Part shown: positions 26,219 to 34,494 of the stretch, piece after piece
Layout of the letters: the number at the start of each line of letters is the position of its first letter
Numbering within the stretch: the first letter of the stretch is position 1
Assembly (NCBI GenBank): GCA_947648875.1
Contig: CANSPM010000037.1
Span: forward strand, 1-38,875
Source of the DNA: an uncultured Lachnospiraceae bacterium
Lineage (GTDB): Bacteria; Bacillota; Clostridia; Lachnospirales; Lachnospiraceae
Direction of reading: 5' to 3'
Length of the DNA: 38,875 nt
Translations under genes and position numbers: made by a program
The notes under the pieces: generated by a model
What the model was told of the DNA's origin: nothing
The model's input: only the letters and a program-made list of their open reading frames with translations
The model's database searches: none

Positions 26219-27172
26219 ATGGCTTTATTATCCATTGTGCTTCCTTCATATAATGAAGAACAGAATATTGCCCATACGGCCCAGGTGCTGTCCGAGTTGC
26301 TTGCGCAGGAGCAGATCGAGTACGAACTGATCTTTGTCAGTGACGGTTCCCGGGACGGTACCTATCGGGAGATCCAGAAAGCGACCCAGCAAAACCCCCA
26401 CATCAAAGGGGCGGAGTTCTCACGGAATTTTGGTAAGGAGGCCTGTATTTTCGCGGGATTACAACTGGCTTCCGGCAATGCGGTCATTGTTATGGACTGC
26501 GATTTGCAGCATCCCCCCCAGGTGATTTCCAGAATGTGGAAGCTGTGGAATGAAGGCTATGAAGTGGTGGAGGGAATCAAGTCCAGCCGGGGCAGGGAAG
26601 GGTTCCTGCACAAATGCTTCGCGGGAGCGTTTTACAGGATTATGAGCGGACTGATCAAGATGGATATGAACGCCTCCTCGGATTACAAGCTGCTGGACCG
26701 CAAGGTAGTGGACGTGCTGCTTGGCCTGCCGGAGAAAAATACGTTTTTCCGGGCGTTGACTTTCTGGGCGGGCTTTAAGACTGTCAGCGTGGAATATGAG
26801 GTGCAGGAGCGGGTATATGGGGAGAGCAAATGGTCTTTTTTCAGCCTAATGCGCTACGCGGTTACCAACGCAACCTCTTTCAGCACCCTGCCCTTACAGA
26901 TGGTGACGGTATTGGGGCTGGTAGCCATCCTTTTCAGCATAGGACTGGCGGTACAAACGCTGGTAAAATATCTGACGGGCACGGCGGTGGAAGGGTTTAC
27001 GACGGTGATTCTGCTGATTTTGATCATAGGCGGTTTCATTATGCTCAGTCTGGGCGTGATCGGCCATTATATCGCCCGGATCTATGAAGAGGTCAAGGGT
27101 CGTCCCAGGTATATTATCAGCCAGGTGACAGATAATGTGCAGGGGAATGTGACCGGCGGCTGGAAACGGTAG
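26219..27172 (+). CDS. GtrB-like family 2 glycosyltransferase (polyprenyl-phosphate sugar synthase)
   Basis: The 317-residue protein has a GT-A domain with SIVLPSYNEEQNI (5-17), FVSDGSRDGT, FSRNFGKEA (68-75) and VMDCDLQHPPQ (91-101), which is the textbook GtrB/DPM1 acidic motif. Two C-terminal helices lie around 230-252 and 264-288, then GHYIARIYEEVKGRPRYI, the usual membrane-edge tail. It would make an undecaprenyl-phosphate hexose. The nearest partner is the GtrII-like protein at 24418, although a terminator separates them. ATG 26219 has AAAGGCGG about 8 bp upstream. It leads the second operon. Compared with the enzyme at 171, its DLQHPP motif is more canonical, so the two may use different sugars. 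Confidence 0.92.
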   Translation: MALLSIVLPSYNEEQNIAHTAQVLSELLAQEQIEYELIFVSDGSRDGTYREIQKATQQNPHIKGAEFSRNFGKEACIFAGLQLASGNAVIVMDCDLQHPPQVISRMWKLWNEGYEVVEGIKSSRGREGFLHKCFAGAFYRIMSGLIKMDMNASSDYKLLDRKVVDVLLGLPEKNTFFRALTFWAGFKTVSVEYEVQERVYGESKWSFFSLMRYAVTNATSFSTLPLQMVTVLGLVAILFSIGLAVQTLVKYLTGTAVEGFTTVILLILIIGGFIMLSLGVIGHYIARIYEEVKGRPRYIISQVTDNVQGNVTGGWKR

Positions 27173-27263
27173 CAGGCGGAATATTCCCGGCCCATAAGCG
27201 GGCAGGCCTCTAAACGCCGGGCCCGCGTGGGCAGAGTGTGGGACTCTGACAGGAGGCGCGCAA

Positions 27264-28364
27264 TTGAAAAAAAACAGGATTGTAAGTATAGAACTGTTGC
27301 GCATACTTTCCATGATGATGGTGGTGATGTTGCATTATCTGTCCAAGGGGGAACTTCTGACACCTTTGACGGAGGAATTTGGCCCGGGGGCTTATATGGC
27401 CTGGCTGCTGGAGGCGTTTTCCATTGTGGCGGTGAATGTCTATATGCTCATCAGCGGGTACTTCCTAGTGGAGTCGGGCTTTAAGCCGGGACGGCTGGCG
27501 CAGCTGGTCTGCCAGGTGCTGTTTTACAGTATTTTGATTCCGCCCGTATTGATGGCATTGGGGATTTTAGATCCGGGGGAGCTATCCGTATACCGATTGC
27601 TACAGTATCTGCTTCCGAATCAGATGATTCATTACTGGTTTATCACCGCCTATATGATTATGTATCTGCTTTCACCTGTACTGGCGGCGGGAGCCCGGCA
27701 GCTGAGTCAGAAACAGTTGCGGCTGACGATTATCTTACTACTGTGTTTTTTCTCCGTGAGCAAATCTGTGCTGCCGGTGAAACTGGAGATTGACAACGCG
27801 GGATATGACGGCCTGTGGTTTGTCTGTGTGTTTCTTGTAGCTGCCTATATGCGCCTGTATGGAATGCCTTTTCCGCAGAAGGGAAAGTGGGCGGGACTGT
27901 GCTACCTGGGCGGCTGCGTCCTGATTTACGGTTTGACCCTGGGCGTGCGGTTGGTGTATCTGAAGACCGGTCGGTTGGGCAATTTTATGCATGCGCCCTA
28001 TGACTATAACCATATATTGAACTTGTTTGCAGCAATTTCCCTGTTTTATGCGTTTTCTAATTGGAAGCTGTCGGGGGAAACGCTGATAGGCAGGGTGATT
28101 TTGCGGGTGGCTCCCTATACCCTGGGGGTATATCTGTTGCATGAACATATTGAACTGCGCGCGCTTTGGCCGCTCTGGCTGGGCGCCGCTTCGGAATACA
28201 GTCCCTGGGCGCTGGCTCCCCGGGCGCTGGGCAGCGTGGCGCTGGTATTTGCCGTGGGTATTCTGGTGGACATGGCCCGGGGAGCGCTGTTTAACGCAGC
28301 CGGGAAGATTCTGCGCCGATTGCGGGGGGCATTACAGCGTATTACCGGAAAGCGTGCTGCCTGA
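27264..28364 (+). CDS. Acyltransferase-3 family membrane O-acyltransferase
   Basis: The 366-residue protein has about ten helices. It begins MKKNRIVSIELLRILSMMMV (Arg13) and VMLHYL (His24), the Arg/His pair that defines the Acyl_transf_3 family. These proteins move acyl groups, often acetyl from CoA, across the membrane onto sugars. Unlike OafB-type fusions it has no attached SGNH domain; three separate anchored SGNH proteins are encoded in the same window, which suggests a two-component arrangement. The basic C-terminal tail (RRLRGALQR...) faces the cytoplasm by the positive-inside rule. TTG 27264 has AGGAGG at 27251-27256, 7 bp upstream. It precedes wecE by 99 bp. Confidence 0.88.
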   Translation: MKKNRIVSIELLRILSMMMVVMLHYLSKGELLTPLTEEFGPGAYMAWLLEAFSIVAVNVYMLISGYFLVESGFKPGRLAQLVCQVLFYSILIPPVLMALGILDPGELSVYRLLQYLLPNQMIHYWFITAYMIMYLLSPVLAAGARQLSQKQLRLTIILLLCFFSVSKSVLPVKLEIDNAGYDGLWFVCVFLVAAYMRLYGMPFPQKGKWAGLCYLGGCVLIYGLTLGVRLVYLKTGRLGNFMHAPYDYNHILNLFAAISLFYAFSNWKLSGETLIGRVILRVAPYTLGVYLLHEHIELRALWPLWLGAASEYSPWALAPRALGSVALVFAVGILVDMARGALFNAAGKILRRLRGALQRITGKRAA

Positions 28365-28463
28365 CAGGAGGCTGGGCGGGCATTGCCGAATGCGCTGGTA
28401 ATTGCGCGACACAGGTATTATGGCAGATTTCGGTGGCCGCAAGTATAAATAAGGAGAAGACAG

Positions 28464-29600
28464 ATGATTACATTTAATGTGCCGCCTTATACGGGCAAAG
28501 AGATGGAGTATATCAGAGAGTGTGTGGAGAATCAGAAGATCTGCGGCGATGGCCCCTACACGCAAAAGTGCAACCAGTGGATTGAGGACAGAACGCACAC
28601 CGCGAAATGTCTGCTGACTACCTCCTGTACCCACGCCACGGAGATGGCGGCTCTGCTGGCCGGGATCAGGGAGGGGGACGAGGTGATCATGCCTTCCTAC
28701 ACCTTTGTGTCTACGGCGGATGCCTTTGTACTGCGGGGGGCGACGCCGGTGTTTGTGGACATTCGCCCGGATACCATGAATATAGACGAGAATCTGATCG
28801 AGGCGGCTGTCACGGACAGAACCAGGGCCATTGTGCCGGTGCATTATGCCGGCGTGTCCTGCGAGATGGACAAGATTATGGAACTGGCAGGAAAATACCG
28901 TCTGGCGGTGATCGAGGACGCAGCCCAGGGCATCCTGTCAAGCTATAAGGGCAAGGCGCTGGGGACCTTTGGAGAATATGGGTGTTTCAGCTTCCACGAG
29001 ACCAAAAATTTCAGCATGGGCGAGGGCGGCGCGCTGCTGATCCGGGATAGGGAGAATATTGAAGACGCGGAAATTATCCGGGAAAAGGGAACCAATCGCA
29101 GTAAGTACTATCGGGGGCAGATTGACAAATATACCTGGATCAATTACGGCTCCTCCTATCTGCCCAGCGATATGAACGCCGCGTATCTGTACGCGCAGCT
29201 GGAGATGGCGGAGGAGATCACGGCGGCGCGCATGGCCTGCTGGGAGCGATATTATGAAAATCTGTACCCGCTTGCGCAGGCGGGCCTGATTGAATTGCCG
29301 ACGGTGCCAGAGGGCTGTGTGCACAACGCGCATATGTTTTATATCAAAGCCAAAGAGATTGAAGAGCGGACGGCGCTGATCAACTGGCTGAAAGAGCGGG
29401 ATGTACACAGTGTGTTCCACTATATTCCGCTGCATACGGCACCTGCGGGGCTGAAATTTGGCCGGTTCCACGGCGAGGACCGCTACACCACCAGGGAGAG
29501 CGAGCGTCTGCTGCGTCTGCCCATGTTCTATAGACTTACGCTGGAACAGGTGGACTATATCTGCCGACAGGTGAAGGGTTTTTATATGGGCGACCGCTGA
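28464..29600 (+). CDS. wecE: WecE/RffA, dTDP-4-amino-4,6-dideoxygalactose transaminase
   Basis: This PLP enzyme aminates dTDP-4-keto-6-deoxyglucose to dTDP-4-amino-4,6-dideoxygalactose (Fuc4N donor), as in enterobacterial common antigen synthesis. The 378-residue protein is close in wording to the Enterobacteria enzyme through its length: GDGPYT near 28-33, GDEVIMPSYTFVSTADAFVL, RPDTMNIDE, EDAAQG, SFHETKN with PLP lysine Lys181, REKGTNRS, and the late HAMFYIKAKEIEERTALINW-type section. RmlA, RmlB and a WecD-like acetyltransferase were not found in the window, so the substrate must come from genes elsewhere. ATG 28464 has AAGGAG about 8 bp upstream. It shows that a second amino-deoxy sugar enters this glycan besides pseudaminic acid. 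Confidence 0.92.
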   Translation: MITFNVPPYTGKEMEYIRECVENQKICGDGPYTQKCNQWIEDRTHTAKCLLTTSCTHATEMAALLAGIREGDEVIMPSYTFVSTADAFVLRGATPVFVDIRPDTMNIDENLIEAAVTDRTRAIVPVHYAGVSCEMDKIMELAGKYRLAVIEDAAQGILSSYKGKALGTFGEYGCFSFHETKNFSMGEGGALLIRDRENIEDAEIIREKGTNRSKYYRGQIDKYTWINYGSSYLPSDMNAAYLYAQLEMAEEITAARMACWERYYENLYPLAQAGLIELPTVPEGCVHNAHMFYIKAKEIEERTALINWLKERDVHSVFHYIPLHTAPAGLKFGRFHGEDRYTTRESERLLRLPMFYRLTLEQVDYICRQVKGFYMGDR

Positions 29601-29704
29601 GTTCTCTCTGTCCCCTGTCGCGTAACCGGGCAACATGGGTCGAGGGGGGAAGGATTATGCAGCCGTTCGTCAGGATAGAAGGATAAGAGCGGAAAGGCAG
29701 ATAT

Positions 29705-31147
29705 ATGAGGCGTTTGGGAAGACATATGGGCGGCGTGCTGCGGGCGGCGCTGATCTGTGGCATGGGCATACAGATCCTGCTGGGGCTGGCCTGGCTGATC
29801 AACAATGTGGGAGGATTGCAGAACTTTCAGGAGAGTAATCTGCTGCTTTCCGGGGAAAGCGCGGCATATGATTTCCACAGCGGTATTCTGTACAGAGCTA
29901 TGGCGGCGCTTATGGCCTCCCATCTGTGGGTTCTATATGGAATACAGCTGGCGGCGGCAATAGTCTCGGCCTATTGGCTGATTTCCTGTTTTTTTTATAA
30001 GGAGAATAAGACACTACAGGTAATATGCGCGCTGGCCATAACTGCGATTCCCCAGGCCATGCAGTGCCATCTGGCAGTATTGCCTTGGTCGCTGGGAACT
30101 TCTCTGCTGCTGGGAGAGACTGCCCTGTGGAGAAGGGCCTGGAATCTGCGGGGAAGGACTGGGGGGGAGGATGCTTCACAGTGGGCGGCAGAGAGACTGG
30201 CGGCTGTCATGATGCTGGGCTGGCTGTTGCTTTTGCTTATTTTGCCCGTGTATACCTGGTTTGCACTGCCCATGCTTTGGGGGATCCTGTGGCAGTCTGG
30301 AAGAGGCAGGAGGCGGGCTGGCAGACGGGTCTGCGCTTTGACGGCAGGGGCGCTGCTCTTGTGCGTCATCACGGTTAATTGTGGATGGAATCCCGCCCAC
30401 TGGAACAGGAAACTGGCGGCGGATGCCTTAAGCCGCACGGGCTGGCCGCATTTCCAGTATATCTATGAAGGATTTCCACAGGACTTGCATGACGAGATCG
30501 GCCTGGTCACCGCCCGGGATGTATCTGCCTATGCGGACGGAGTGGAGAGGGCGCTGATCCCGAAACTGGAGGAAATGCATGGGACGGGGGAGACCACGGC
30601 CCTGTTGTGGAAACTGGCGGGGATCTGTCTGCGGGATAATCTGCGGACGGGTGTAAAGAATATAGTCTGGGATATGGCGGCTTATCATGCCACGCCCCCC
30701 ATTCTGTCCATGCAGTTAAAAGGCCGGGCCTACGATTCATACAGTGGAATTAACTACGAACAGATGAGAAGCAGGGCTCCTCTGCTTACCAAGTATTACG
30801 TGGCGTACGGCGGCAGATGGTGGTGGATGATGCTGGCTCTGGCCGTGGCCGCCCGGTTTTTCGGGGGACGGCGACGGGGATTGTCCGGCGGGAAGGAGTC
30901 CGGCTGTGAAGGCGGGGAAATGTGCGCCATGGACAGAACGGGAAGGGGCATAAGGGCCAGGGCGCGGGGTTTTTTGCATTGCTGGTTCCCCATTCTGGCG
31001 GGCGCGGAATGGATGATCTTATACTTTGTGCTGGGCGGAAGCGGAATCATGGATTATAAGAAAACCCTATGGGTGACAATCCTCTGGTATGTGGCGGCAC
31101 TGTGCATATCGGCTGGGGAGGAAGGGAGCGGGAAATGGCAATTGTAG
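29705..31147 (+). CDS. Multi-pass membrane protein of unknown function
   Basis: I do not recognise the family. The 480-residue protein has an N-terminal helix (about 13-34), an outside segment, and helices around 60-80, 85-105, 110-130, 170-195 and 210-225. A soluble outside stretch of about 140 residues contains HFQYIYEGFPQDLHDEIG. Two or three C-terminal helices follow. The arrangement (helices, outside loop with acidic residues, final helices) is similar to the GT-C-like proteins in this locus, but no clear acidic pair follows helix 1. ATG 29705 has a weak GGAAAGG upstream. Its last bases overlap the start of the next gene, so they are coupled. The 104-bp gap before it shows no gene. Confidence 0.65.
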   Translation: MRRLGRHMGGVLRAALICGMGIQILLGLAWLINNVGGLQNFQESNLLLSGESAAYDFHSGILYRAMAALMASHLWVLYGIQLAAAIVSAYWLISCFFYKENKTLQVICALAITAIPQAMQCHLAVLPWSLGTSLLLGETALWRRAWNLRGRTGGEDASQWAAERLAAVMMLGWLLLLLILPVYTWFALPMLWGILWQSGRGRRRAGRRVCALTAGALLLCVITVNCGWNPAHWNRKLAADALSRTGWPHFQYIYEGFPQDLHDEIGLVTARDVSAYADGVERALIPKLEEMHGTGETTALLWKLAGICLRDNLRTGVKNIVWDMAAYHATPPILSMQLKGRAYDSYSGINYEQMRSRAPLLTKYYVAYGGRWWWMMLALAVAARFFGGRRRGLSGGKESGCEGGEMCAMDRTGRGIRARARGFLHCWFPILAGAEWMILYFVLGGSGIMDYKKTLWVTILWYVAALCISAGEEGSGKWQL

Positions 31148-32205
31148 CGGGATGTTTCATACTGTGTATATGGCTGGTGGCAGTCCCGCTGCTGACAGGA
31201 GCTGTTCCGGCATTTTTTCTGGGGCGTCGAAAGCCTTCTCTGGCCTTTATGTGGACCAGCGGGTATATCCTTTCCTGGGCGCTGTTTCAACTGGTGACGG
31301 TGCCTTTGGTTTTTCTACGCATACCCCAGGGATTTAAGGCAGTGGTGGTACTTTTTGCGGGCCTTTCCCTGGCTCTTGCGGCGGTGGGCGCTTTGCTTCT
31401 GATTCGGCTTGGGAGAAAGAGGGCGTGGCGTCTGTCTCCGGTTGGCGGAGAGAGCGACGGGAGCGGACAGCGCAGAATCTATTGGGGAATTTTCCTGATT
31501 CTGGTGGTTCTCCAGCTGGCGCTGGCGGTGGGGATGACCTATCAGGACGGCGACGACGCCTACTATGTGGCAATCTCCACGTTGACGGAGAGCAGCAATA
31601 CCCTGTATGAGCTGATGCCCTATTCCATGGGGGCTACGGGGTTTGATATGCGCCATGGTCTGGCGCCTTTTCCGGTGTGGATCGCGTTTTTGGCCAGGAT
31701 ATCCGGCCTTCCCACAGTCAGCGTGGCCCATGTGGCGGTGCCCCTTGCGCTGCTTCCCACAACCTACCTGATTTTCTACCAGATTGGCAGGCAGCTTTTC
31801 GCAAAAAGAAAGGAGCAGCTGCCGCTGTTTCTGTGTTTTACGGCGATACTGGTGATATTTGGAAACTATTCCATCTATACGGCGGAGAACTTTATGTTGG
31901 CCCGCAGCCGCCAGGGCAAATCCGCACTGGGGTGCATAGTGATTCCCATGGTGCTTTTGCTCTTTTTTTTGATTCTGGATCAGGTGGAGAAGAAGAGGGA
32001 ACTGTGGGTGCTGTGGGTGCTGCTGGGGGCTGCTGTGACGGCGGCATGTCTGTGCACCACACTGGGTACGATGCTTATGTGCCTGCTGCTGGGGGTGACG
32101 GGACTGTGCGTCGCGGCGACGTACCGCAGGCCCGGACTGGCGGTGAAGACGGCGTTGTGCTGCATTCCTGCGCTGCTTTACGCCGCATTATACTTTATAA
32201 TGTAA
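31135..32205 (+). CDS. GT-C-like membrane protein, probable N-terminal part of a split gene
   Basis: The 356-residue protein has about nine helices and an outside loop with TYQDGDDAYYVAISTLTES, an Asp pair typical of GT-C-like or DUF6077-like membrane proteins. It lacks the soluble C-terminal tail seen in its neighbours and stops inside a helix (PALLYAALYFIM). The next gene starts 86 bp later in another frame and supplies helices plus a soluble tail, and that other frame is open right up to base 32201. I therefore suspect one original gene of about 640 residues. ATG 31135 has GGGGAGGAAGGGAG upstream and overlaps the end of the previous gene by 13 bases. Confidence 0.65.
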   Translation: MAIVAGCFILCIWLVAVPLLTGAVPAFFLGRRKPSLAFMWTSGYILSWALFQLVTVPLVFLRIPQGFKAVVVLFAGLSLALAAVGALLLIRLGRKRAWRLSPVGGESDGSGQRRIYWGIFLILVVLQLALAVGMTYQDGDDAYYVAISTLTESSNTLYELMPYSMGATGFDMRHGLAPFPVWIAFLARISGLPTVSVAHVAVPLALLPTTYLIFYQIGRQLFAKRKEQLPLFLCFTAILVIFGNYSIYTAENFMLARSRQGKSALGCIVIPMVLLLFFLILDQVEKKRELWVLWVLLGAAVTAACLCTTLGTMLMCLLLGVTGLCVAATYRRPGLAVKTALCCIPALLYAALYFIM

Positions 32206-32290
32206 TGACCTTATTCAGGGAGGAAATCATGGCACAAGCGCAGAGGGCGGGCAAAGAGCACGCAACTCCAGATCAGGGAGGCAGGGTATC

Positions 32291-33052
32291 ATGTGGAATA
32301 TGATTACCATATCTTTTCAAAATTTTATGGGAACAGGGCTGATTATGGGCTGGTTTCTGCTGACGCTGGTATATCTGTGGATCACCGAAAAGGACCGGCG
32401 CAAGAGGGTTCTGCTTCTCTACGCACCCCTGGCGGTTCTGGCTCTGTATTTTAATCCTCTGTTTGCCCGCCTGGTATATGCGGCAGTGGGGGACGAGATC
32501 TATTATAGACTTCTGTGGCTGCTGCCGGTGACTATTGTGGTGGCCTATGGGACGGTGTGTGTCTATGAGCGGATCAGGAGCAGGAGAAAGTACTGGTTTG
32601 CAATGCTCTGCGCCGTGCTGGCGATGGTCAGCGGCAGCTGTATCTACGCCAGCCCTCATTTTCACAGGGCGGAGAACCTCTATCACATGCCCCAGGCGGT
32701 GGTGGATATCTGTGATGCGATCCAGGTGGAGGGGCGGGAGGTCATGGCGGTATTTCCCAGGGAGATGCTGTCCCTCGTGCGCCAGTATACGCCGCTTGTA
32801 TGTATGCCCTATGGCCGGGAGATGCTGGTGAGCCGCTGGCAGGCGGACAACCCGCTGTATGACGCCATGGAGGCGGAGGTACTGGATATGAATGTGATAT
32901 TGCCGCTGGCAAAGACCTATTCCAGCCATTTTGTCATTGTGCCGGAGGGAAAGAAGGTGGTTGGCAATGTGGAGGATTACGGATTTGTGCTGGTGGATCG
33001 GATTGACGGGTATGTGATCTATCAGGACCCCGGCGTGTATATCGGACTGTAG
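32291..33052 (+). CDS. Membrane protein with soluble tail, probable C-terminal part of a split gene
   Basis: The 253-residue protein has helices around 13-30, 38-55, 75-93 and 98-116, with YFNPLFARLVYAAVGDEIYYR between the second and third. A C-terminal soluble part of about 130 residues follows. The helix content and outside tail match the missing second half of the protein at 31135. If it is an independent gene, ATG 32291 has GGGAGGCAGGG upstream. A stronger SD (GGGAGGAAATC) precedes ATG 32229, but that frame ends after 24 codons. Function is unknown; if joined, it would complete a GT-C-like transferase. Confidence 0.6.
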   Translation: MWNMITISFQNFMGTGLIMGWFLLTLVYLWITEKDRRKRVLLLYAPLAVLALYFNPLFARLVYAAVGDEIYYRLLWLLPVTIVVAYGTVCVYERIRSRRKYWFAMLCAVLAMVSGSCIYASPHFHRAENLYHMPQAVVDICDAIQVEGREVMAVFPREMLSLVRQYTPLVCMPYGREMLVSRWQADNPLYDAMEAEVLDMNVILPLAKTYSSHFVIVPEGKKVVGNVEDYGFVLVDRIDGYVIYQDPGVYIGL

Positions 33053-33131
33053 GCAGGATGGTCACAGACATGCCTGCAAGGCGCGGGTAAAGGAGAGCTT
33101 GGGCGTTTCACATCCAAGTACCGCTCAACGT

Positions 33132-33158
33132 CATATCATGGGTTGGACTCATGATATG
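33132..33158 (+). promoter_or_regulatory. Perfect 9-bp inverted repeat in the leader of the gene at 33174
   Basis: CATATCATG (33132-33140) and CATGATATG (33150-33158) surround a 9-base loop and end two bases before the GGAAGGAGG ribosome site. It could be an operator or an RNA hairpin that limits translation. A very similar element lies before the gene starting at 7650 on the other strand. Confidence 0.65.
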
Positions 33159-33173
33159 TGGAAGGAGGAAACT

Positions 33174-34463
33174 ATGAGAGTATTGTGGGTGTGCAATATA
33201 GTGCTGCCGGTGATTGCGCGGGCTTTGGGGCGGGAATGCAGCAATAAGGAGGGATGGCTTACCGGGGTAATGGAGGCGTTGGACCGCGCGGAGGCGTTTC
33301 CCGTGGAACTGGGGGTGGCTTTTCCCATCGCCCCCGGAGCGGAACTGCTCAGAGGGAGCGCGGGACGGGTGCAATATTACGGATTTCGGGAGAACACAGG
33401 AAAGCCGGAACTGTATGACGCAGGGATGGAGAAGGATATGGAAGAGATTTTACAGGACTTTCAACCGGATATTCTCCACTGCTTTGGGACGGAATACCCC
33501 CATACACTTGCGGCGCTGCGCGCCTATGGAAAACCGCAGAGCAGTCTTGTGAGCATTCAGGGCCTGTGCGCCGTGTACGCAGAGGCCTACATGGCCAATA
33601 TCCCCCACAGGCTGCGGGGTAAAACCACCTTCCGGGACTGGGTGAAGCGGGACAATATGCGCAGACAGCAGGAAAAATTCCGTCGCCGGGGTAAGTGGGA
33701 ACAGGAAGCGGTGCGTCTCACAGGTCATGTGGCGGGGAGAACAGACTGGGACCGATATTGGACTGCCAAGTGGAATCCCCGGGCCAACTATCATCTTTTG
33801 CGGGAAACCTTGCGTCCCTGCTTTTATGAAGGGCAATGGCAGTACGGGGCCTGCCGCAGACACAGCATCTTTATGAGCCAGGGTGACTATCCCATCAAGG
33901 GCCTGCACTATATGCTGGCCGCCATGCCGGCCATCAGGCGCCGGTATCCGGATGCCCACCTGTATGTAGCCGGGAACTGTCTGCTGCGCAGAGGTCTCCT
34001 GGCCCCAATAAAGATCTCCGGCTACGGCAGACTGCTGGAAGCACAGATCAGAGAGCATGGGCTGGAAGACGCCGTGACATTTCTGGGCAGTCAGGACGCA
34101 GGGCAGATGAAGGAGCAATACCTGCGCTGCAATGCCTATGTCTGCGTCTCTTCCATTGAAAATTCCCCCAATTCTCTAGGGGAGGCCATGCTCCTGGGCG
34201 TTCCGGTGGTGGCGGCTCTGGTGGGGGGAGTGGGCAGCATGATCAGCCCCGGGGAGGGCTGGCTTTTTCAGGGCTTTTCCGGCGACGGAGAAGGGGAGAT
34301 GCAGAGAATCAGCCAGGACCTGGGAGAGCAGATCCTGGAGGTTTTCGGCCTGCAGGAGCAGGTGACGGAGCGGACCCGAAAGGCCAGAGAACATGCCCGG
34401 CAGACCCATGATGCGCAGGAGAATCTGGGCTTTCTTCTGGACATATACCGGGAACTGACATAA
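33174..34463 (+). CDS. Family 4 glycosyltransferase
   Basis: The 429-residue GT-B enzyme would add a sugar from a nucleotide donor at the cytoplasmic face with retention of configuration. The C-terminal half has SQGDYPIKGLHYMLAAMP (donor side) and the Glu-x7-Glu motif ENSPNSLGE (Glu329 and Glu337), typical of GT4. The N-terminal half contains DILHCFGTEYPHTLAAL. A GKTTFRDWVKRDNMRRQQEKFRR-type basic helix in the acceptor domain could touch the membrane. ATG 33174 has a strong GGAAGGAGG; the longer ORF from 33099 starts within the leader. The 121-bp gap before it contains the inverted repeat at 33132-33158. Confidence 0.88.
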   Translation: MRVLWVCNIVLPVIARALGRECSNKEGWLTGVMEALDRAEAFPVELGVAFPIAPGAELLRGSAGRVQYYGFRENTGKPELYDAGMEKDMEEILQDFQPDILHCFGTEYPHTLAALRAYGKPQSSLVSIQGLCAVYAEAYMANIPHRLRGKTTFRDWVKRDNMRRQQEKFRRRGKWEQEAVRLTGHVAGRTDWDRYWTAKWNPRANYHLLRETLRPCFYEGQWQYGACRRHSIFMSQGDYPIKGLHYMLAAMPAIRRRYPDAHLYVAGNCLLRRGLLAPIKISGYGRLLEAQIREHGLEDAVTFLGSQDAGQMKEQYLRCNAYVCVSSIENSPNSLGEAMLLGVPVVAALVGGVGSMISPGEGWLFQGFSGDGEGEMQRISQDLGEQILEVFGLQEQVTERTRKAREHARQTHDAQENLGFLLDIYRELT

Positions 34464-34494
34464 AGACAATGCAGATATTGAGAGAGGAGTCCCT

